A stretch of DNA of 64,000 bases from Lytechinus variegatus (Eukaryota > Echinodermata > Echinoidea > Temnopleuroida > Toxopneustidae): positions 64,020,697 through 64,084,696 of the forward strand of contig NC_054741.1 in the NCBI RefSeq assembly GCF_018143015.1. Direction: 5' to 3'. The position numbers were made by a program, and so were the translations under genes. Below the pieces are notes generated by a model. That model was given only the letters and a program-made list of their open reading frames with translations. It was not told where the DNA came from and searched no databases. This document shows, one piece after another, positions 57,557 through 64,000 of the stretch (positions within the stretch are counted from its first letter, which is position 1; every line of letters begins with the position of its first letter).

Positions 57557-58136
57557 AAGGGGGTATCTCACTGGGCTTGAAACTAGTTCGCGACTAGTTC
57601 GCGACTACAAATTTTGCTAGTTGCAGAGACGTCTCCGCGACATCTCTGAGACGTCTCATGAAAATTACAGAGTCTCCGAGGAGTCGCAAGAAGATTAAAC
57701 ATGTTTAATATTTTTGGAGACTGTTTCTAGTCTCCGCGACGTCTCCGAGAAGTCTCCATCAGTTGCTGCGACGTCTCGGAGACTAATGATATCCGCGACT
57801 GCTGAGACGTCGCCGCGATGTCTCCGCGATGTCTCAGAGACGTCTCAGAGACATCGCGAAGACCTGCTGGAGACCAAAAAAAATTATAATACATTGCGGA
57901 GACGTCTCCGCGACACTTCTTCACACTGTTTGACCCACTTCAGAAACCACGTGACTGATTGCGTGCTGATATCCCTCCTCGTGCTCCAAGTCAGGTGTAT
58001 GATCTTTCAAACGTTCCATCGAGACGTCTCCTTGGTGAGAGCGCAAGCCATTTTTGTCTCCGAGACATCTCCGCGACTGCAGCGACTGATAAGTTGGAGA
58101 CTGTCGCGGCGACGTCTCCGTTGGTGAGATAGGGCC
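57557..58136. mobile_element. TTA-flanked MITE packed with GAGACGTCTC palindromes
   Basis: TTA at 57554-57556 and 58137-58139. Ends AAGGGGGTATCTCAC and GTGAGATAGGGCC are inverted. The interior contains over a dozen GACGTCTC/GAGACGTC words on both strands. TTA duplication fits PIF/Harbinger. No transposase; the open frames here are by-products of the repeat. Confidence 0.8.
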
Positions 58137-58804
58137 TTAGCACACTCTCTCTGTGTTTATTTATGAATAATGATGAACTGACTCGCATAACGGTCCTCGC
58201 AACCCCCCGCCCTCTAATTAGTCTGCAGGCACAGACCCTCATTGGAACTTTGATCAACAAGTGTGCCTCCACGCAAAGACTAGCACATACAAAACTTGCT
58301 GTTCCCTTCAGTACACAAGGCATGAGTAGGCTGCACATTCAGACCCTTATTTCGAGTGAAGGGTTTGCCCAGCATACCCTCTAATGCTCTGTTCCTTATG
58401 CTAAGTTCACACCAACGGCGAATGCCACGCTTTAGATCGGCGATCAATTCGGCGTCATTTTTTTTTTACTTTAAAAAAAATCTCACGATCTCATCAGATA
58501 TGTTATGCTCTGATAAGCTCTGATACGCTCTGATACGAAGTTCGTTCCCGCTTTGTGCGACATATTATATCCCGAATCGCTACGGCTTCTCACGCTATGA
58601 TGCCGATTGATCAGGATCTATACGCTTTAAATCACGCTTTGATATGCTTTATTACTCTTTGATAAGCTTTGATAAGTTTATCAGGCTTTAAATGACGCTT
58701 TGATACGATTATCAAGATCTCTTGTGCATTGATATGGTATGTCAAGCTCTGTTACGCAATGACAAAATTCGAGATTCTGATTGCATCCCGCCTCTGATCC
58801 AGAG

Positions 58805-58812
58805 TATATAAA
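58805..58812 (+). promoter_or_regulatory. TATA box of the Harbinger transposase
   Basis: TATATAAA, 63 bases before the first ATG (58868) that opens MEVQYEPDYEPSYDVDM. Spacing allows a start site near 58835. That ATG frame closes at 58943-58945, before the transposase frame opens. Confidence 0.6.
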
Positions 58813-58952
58813 GATGCAGCAGATCGATACTCGAAATCATTATACATCTTTGGCAGAAAAACAAGATATGGAAGTTCAATATGAACCAGACTATGAACCA
58901 TCTTATGATGTAGACATGACCTTTGTCTCCCTGCTATATAACTAAATCATAG

Positions 58953-60212
58953 CCCTCGGAGCAGAGGAGAGAGAAAGAACAGCAAAGACAAGAGGAGATT
59001 GAACTACCAGCAGGAGGGAGAAGACCATTCATCAGGTGCTGCTGGACCAGGCCATGGCTCACCGAAGAAAGAAGACAGCAGTATGGCCAGTACAATATTC
59101 TCTTAGACACACAACCACGGTTAGAGGACCCTGTTGCCTTCACAATGTTCACCAGAGTAACCTCTGAGGTGTTCGATGAGATCCCTGCGAGAGCTGCACC
59201 AGTCATCCAGAAGCAAGAGACTAACTACAGGCACCCTTTGTCCGCTGGCCTGGCAATCACCTTGAGACATCTGGCGACTGGGGACAAATACAGATCACTG
59301 GCATATGGTTTCAGATGTGGTATCTCAACCATATCAGAGTTGATTCCAGGAGTGTGCAGGGCCATTGTAGAGGCGTACAAAGATGAGGTCTCCAACATAC
59401 CTACCACCCCTGAAGCATGGAGCACCCTTGCCCAGCAGTTTGAACAGAGATGGAATATCCCCCATGCAATAATAATTATTGGTACCTTGGATGGAAAGCG
59501 AACAGTCATTAAGAAGCCAGCAATCACAGACAGTCTCTACTACAACTATAACAACTATAAGGGCTTCTTCTCTATACCTCTGCTGGCATTGGTAGATGCA
59601 GAGTACAAGTTCATCTGGATTGAGCTGGGAGGTAAATGACACATGTCTGACTCTGAGCTTTTCGAATGCCTAGAAGATGGGTCCATAGGGCTGCCCCCAT
59701 CATGCCCCCTCCCTGGAGAAAATCATCTTGATATTCCTTACTTCATCCTGGGTGACGATGCTTTTGCCCCGAAGAGCTACATGATGAAGCCATACAGCAG
59801 AAGAGGGGTGACAGATGAACAGAGGATCTGCAACTACAGGATCTCAATGGCGAAAAGAGTGGTGGAGAATGCCTTTGGCATCATGACCAACAGGTTCAGG
59901 TGCCTGTTGGGAATACTGGAACAGAAGGTAGATAACGTCACAGAGTTGGTGGAGACTGCTGTGGTGCTCCACAACCTGCTGAGGAAGAGGGTGGCGCTGG
60001 CAGTCAATGCGGTGGACCACGAAGATGAAGAGCACAGCTTCGCACTAGGGGCCAGGAGAGGTGGACCTCACTGGGAAGACGTTCCGCAACCACCTGCGAG
60101 GGGAAACCTCGCCAATGTGGATGCCAGACATCAGAGAGATAATCTCAGAGAATACTCTCAAGTGGGTGCTGTTGACTGGCAACAAGTGAATGGCTGGCGT
60201 GGTACTTCCTGA
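58953..60212 (+). pseudogene. PIF/Harbinger DDE transposase, decayed
   Basis: One reading frame runs from 58953 to a TGA at 59637-59639 and resumes at 59643 to a stop at 60210-60212. It encodes the Harbinger landmarks: RPWLTEERRQQYGQYNILL, LAITLRHLATGDKY, GTLDGKRTVI (first catalytic Asp), YKGFFSIPLLALVDAEYKFI, DSELFECLEDGSIGLPP, GDDAF (second Asp), YRISMAKRVVENAFGIM (Glu) and TAVVLHNLLR. All three catalytic residues are present. At the break, the usual linker between ...IDVGA and NDSEL (GSASDAQIF-like) is missing and an in-frame stop is present. The 26-codon frame opened by the ATG at 58868 lies in another frame, so the N-terminus is also disrupted. The 5' Met at 59145 is internal to the domain. 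Confidence 0.9.
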
Positions 60213-61733
60213 TTGAGTCAAGAAAGGAGTGGCTCAGATATCGTTAGAAGCAATTGATGAAGATAAAGACTTTCGTGTCTGGAAATAAGAACATAATCCC
60301 ATATGCAAACTTCGTTTATTTTTAATACAAGTTTCAAATAATTTTGTATTGTGCGTACTTGTGAAGATGCAATTATCATTATTGATGTTATTGTTGTCAT
60401 GTATTTCATCTGCTTGTAAAAATATGAATACAGACTTTATTGATTTCTTACCCATGAAAAATCAGATAATACTACTATTGTAAATCAGGAGTGAAAATTC
60501 AAAGGAATCAAGTTGCAGAATTCGAAATTTAGATATGTGCGATTAAAAATTTTTAAATTACGCATTTTTTTTTTAATTATTATAAATTTAATTTCTTACT
60601 AATTAAAAAATAAGTAAGAAAATCAATTTTACATGTGAGATAAATAACCCTTATTGTAAAAGAGAAAATAAAACAAAGGAAATAAAATATAAAACATTAT
60701 AGAATTAAAAAATGAAATATACATGTAATTAAAAAAATAGAAAAAAAACTTTGTGGAAAACTTGGAGTTTTAAACAGAGTTTTTCTATTTATTCATTTTT
60801 TTATTCTATTGCCTTTTCTATTTTATTATGTTGTGTCCCATTAAAAAATGCCCGGAACACTTCTGGTCGTTTTTTTTTTATTTTTTGTTTCATTGAAAAG
60901 ACCAACTCTTCATTTAGTAACTGATCCACAAATACCAAAATCACAGTCAGTGGTTTTTGTGTTAAAGTACTTCTTGCAAAGGTCTGTAAGCGGTAAAAAT
61001 CGGGCTGAACGAATCCTTAACTGTAGGGCCTATGGGCAAAGTATCAAAAGTGGGGTCACCGCTTTGAACCAAGCTCTCTTAAACTCTGTTAAGCTTTCCT
61101 ACGACTTTGTTAAGCTTTGATAAGCTTTAATACGCTCTCCCCGCTTTTCTCAATCCGTGACAGATCGCCTCAAATTTTTAAACAGTTTAAAAAATTTTGG
61201 CGCTCTTGCCGAATGTCCCGAATTGCTCAAAGCTTTCTCATGCTCTATTACGGTCTTTACGCTTTAATGAAGCTTTGTTACGCTTTGCCGCCGCTTTGCA
61301 CGCCGCTTTAAAGCGCCATCAAAGCGGCGTTGGTGTGAACCTAGCATTACTGAACATGTCAGCCAAGTTCTCTCCCTCTGTTGCTCTCTCTCTCTTTCCT
61401 CTCTGTGGGTTGCTCTATTGCCTTCCTCTTTAGTGTCTTTGCAATATGAATTTTTGTTTTTGATCGACACCATGCGTTCGTTCATCTCACACCGCTATCA
61501 TTTTACCATCACTTAATATTTTTAGATGACCATGTCATCAGCGATCATCCTGCCCGTCGCACGATAGTGCAAACCCATTTCAGAGAAATTCCACGAAGGT
61601 TTATGCGGGACTTGAATTTCAATTGCATGCGGTATAATAACGCATCACCATATTGGTCAGGAGCCTGGATCATTATAAGTGTTACAATATCAAGTTTGCA
61701 ATAGCCGCAGTTTATAGCTACTGAAATCCTTAA

Positions 61734-62148
61734 AGGACAAGTCCACCCCATCAAAAAGTTCATTTGCATAAAAAGATCAAAATCCACAGGCATAACAATG
61801 AAAATTTCATCAAAATTGGATGTAAAATAAGACAGTTATGACATTTTAAATTACAATTACAATTTTTTTACATTTTATGGATCAGTAAAGTTGGCCTTCA
61901 AATCTGTGAAATTGAAATATTGTTTAATTCAAACAATAAAAAAAAAAGAAATAGTGAGGGACATCATCGAGTCTCATTTGCATGTGACTAAATTGTGCAT
62001 ATAACTATTTTGTGAAAAATAAGCAAAACTTTAAAAATGTCATAACTTTTTTATTTTACATCCAATTTAGATGAAATTTTCAGCATCATGCTTGTCTGAT
62101 TTTTCTCTATTGATTCCAATCAACATTTTTCTGAGGTGGACTTGACCT
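61734..62148. mobile_element. TTAA-flanked MITE with AGGACAAGTCCACCCC ends (copy 3)
   Basis: TTAA at 61730-61733 and 62149-62152. Ends AGGACAAGTCCACCCC and GAGGTGGACTTGACCT; internal ATGAAAATTTCATCAAAATT and AAATAGTGAGGGACATCATC as in copies 1 and 2. Shorter than the other copies. Confidence 0.9.
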
Positions 62149-64000
62149 TTAAATTTAAATGATTGATAGCAAACTTGTTACAGAAATTGTGCAATCTTCA
62201 TTATAACAAGCCTTTATGAAAAGGGACTCAGAACTTGCACACAAGACGTGAAGTACCGCGTATCATTCAATCAAGTTACAAGTTTGCGCACAAATATCTT
62301 GTGCGCATTGCCGTTTAAGCACGACTCTTAATCCCACTAATTGTGTAACATTCCCTAAATCCAGACAACTGTTTATATTAATGTCAAGGCACAAATGAAC
62401 AAAATACAAAGCTTATTAGTGATTGGTAAAAATTTCACTTGTATTCAAATTTACTTGCTTTTCAATTTCAACTAAAAATTCATACCAAAAATATCACAAT
62501 ATTTGTATACAGTAATTCATTGGAATCAGATTTTTTTTTGTGTTAATGTCCAATTAATGGTGTTTCTTCGAAATGATAAAAATAAGATAAGAACTCATGA
62601 ACCTGTCTTTTAAAAAGGAACAATAGTTAAAAAAAGCAGTTTAAATATAATTATGTAAATTTTTAAACCAAGGTAAAGTCTGTTAAATATATTTCTTTAA
62701 AAAAATGCACACGCATATAAAACACATCTAAACATTGCAGTTATAGTAAGTATATGTGCACCTTTTGGATAAGCACAGTTTTCAAAAAGTTTGCTTTGAC
62801 AAAGGATATGCTAGTGCAGTAAAATGGTACTACACACATCAATGTAAAAAGATATAAAGACATGTGTCTAGAGTAAGACACCATTCTCATTACAATTCTA
62901 AAACTATTTTACTGGAAACTAGTTTGTGGAAACGTGTAGTAATGAGATCGGTCAAAGCGGGCTTGGAAGCGAACTTCCAAACCGGTTCGGAAAACCACCT
63001 TGCGATGTAGTTTTGAAGATCGCTTTGCCTCATTAAACTGGTTTTAGCGTAAGCGAGGACACAACCATTCTTCAGGAAGCGATCTTCGCACATTTTGAGC
63101 GCACTACTCCTCAAACTATGTGTAGAATGTCTACGCTGCAGTTTTAAATTTCGCATGAAACGTGTCACCCCACTGAGAGCTTTCCCATAGCAATTAGACC
63201 GCTTTATATTACGTGAAGTGATTTTGAAAACCACTTTCGGGTGATCAAATGGAAACGCTAGCAAAGCGATTTTCCTAACTGGTTTTTTGAACCCGTTTTC
63301 AGTAAACTAGTTTTAGAAAGTGTAATGAGAACAGGGTCTAAGAGTCTAAAAAGGAAAGCAACATACTCAAAGATAAACAATAATTGTCACTATCATAAAA
63401 TAAATTCCAACAGAAGCCAACAAAGTACACATGAAGTATTTGTATATATGAATAAACAAGTACCTGTGCCGATGTGATTCTGGTATTAAATTAGTAATTG
63501 TTCGGTAAGCAACAAAACAAGCAAGGCATTGTGCAGACATGTCTTTTTCAAAAGGTAGAAAGATGATTTGAATTTTTCAGCATACTGGTAATCAGATTTC
63601 AACTGATTTCATTATTTCACAATGCTTGACTTGCACATACTACGTCAGAATTCAATCCATGATACAATACTAATTTTCCACCTGTATTTTCAAGACTATA
63701 TTATTGCTCATTGCGACTACTCTAGATTGGCTTAAATATTTTAGAGTCAGAGTATATAAAGTAACAAGGCACAGCATTATACAAAAGCATAATGATTATT
63801 TTGTGCATCTGCTAGCATTTTAAATTACAAAGTAATACAAGTGCACTTGTGCATCATAATTGAAAAAGACTCTTTAAGTAATACTGATAAATTTCTTATA
63901 CATATTACTATTAAACAAGTTGTCTCCCCTAACCCCCTCCCGAATATCCATTCTAAAATAGAAGTAAATTAATAGTAACAATCATTTCACATTTTTCCAT
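62149..64000. other. Right-hand flank, AT-rich, one MITE and no gene
   Basis: Apart from the inverted-repeat element at 62876-63339 I see no gene, RNA or recognisable repeat here. The 124-codon - strand frame at 62890-63264 lies entirely inside the MITE. Confidence 0.55.
62876..63339. repeat. MITE with ends near AGACCCTGTTCTCATTACA
   Basis: Left AGACACCATTCTCATTACAA and right TGTAATGAGAACAGGGTCT are inverted over ~45 bases (continuing TTCTAAAACTA.TTTACTG). Internal GAAGCGATCTTCG and AAAACCA.TT words repeat. Target duplication not clear. Confidence 0.8.

Larger units (their letters stand above)
58399..61346 (+). mobile_element. PIF/Harbinger transposon, 2948 bp, with TTA duplication
   Basis: Ends TGCTAAGTTCACACCAACG (58399) and CGTTGGTGTGAACCTAGCA (ending 61346) are inverted with one mismatch and flanked by TTA at 58396-58398 and 61347-61349. 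Just inside both ends are arrays of GCTCTGATA / GCTTTGATAAGC / TACGCTTTAA words. A TATA box and transposase lie in the middle (58805-60212). The second, Myb-like protein that most Harbinger elements carry is not evident, so this copy may be incomplete; 60213-61050 is AT-rich and non-coding. Confidence 0.93.

Noticed and set aside
57714-58127. 137-codon Arg/Ser-rich frame (RDVSETSPR repeats)
   Set aside because: It is a by-product of the GAGACGTCTC palindromes of a MITE.
62890-63264. 124-codon frame on the - strand
   Set aside because: It lies wholly within a non-coding inverted-repeat MITE and has no family resemblance.

Overview
The window looks like animal nuclear DNA, most probably from an echinoderm and most likely a sea urchin. 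The evidence is a single-exon Toll-like receptor of the type greatly expanded in sea urchins, intron-rich conserved housekeeping genes, AT-rich intergenic DNA, and a dense load of short terminal-inverted-repeat elements and tRNA-headed SINEs. The species call is inference; no sequence search was run.

Three host genes can be read with exon-level precision. (1) Positions 81-15115, + strand: the beta subunit of the AP-1/AP-2 clathrin adaptor. Sixteen coding exons are present and only the first ~48 codons lie off the left edge. (2) Positions 21042-23762, + strand: an intronless Toll-like receptor of 906 residues with signal peptide, LRR ectodomain, LRRCT, one membrane span and TIR domain. (3) Positions 34637-52478, - strand: the GTPase DRG1, 366 residues in 11 coding exons. 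Its 13-codon first exon is separated from the rest by a 7 kb intron. The three genes are not functionally linked: vesicle coat, innate immune receptor, and ribosome-associated GTPase.

Much of the remainder is mobile DNA. By family this includes four kinds of tRNA-headed SINE, truncated LINE 3' ends, TTAA-flanked piggyBac-like MITEs (3 copies of one family plus another element), hAT-like elements with 8-bp target duplications, a pogo/Tigger-like element with TA duplication, a 2.95 kb PIF/Harbinger element with TTA duplication and a decayed transposase (58399-61346), and many small foldback MITEs. Several of these sit within ~10-40 nt of splice sites of the AP and DRG1 genes. Gene-poor stretches are 15116-20200, 25000-34600, 52650-58400 and 61350-64000.

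The most unusual structure is in DRG1 intron 6 (39247-~41880). About twenty tandem ~122-bp units each repeat the 3' splice site and the first ~42 bases of exon 7. The DRG1 pre-mRNA therefore appears to carry some twenty near-identical decoy acceptors in front of the real one, and use of any decoy would reach an early stop codon.
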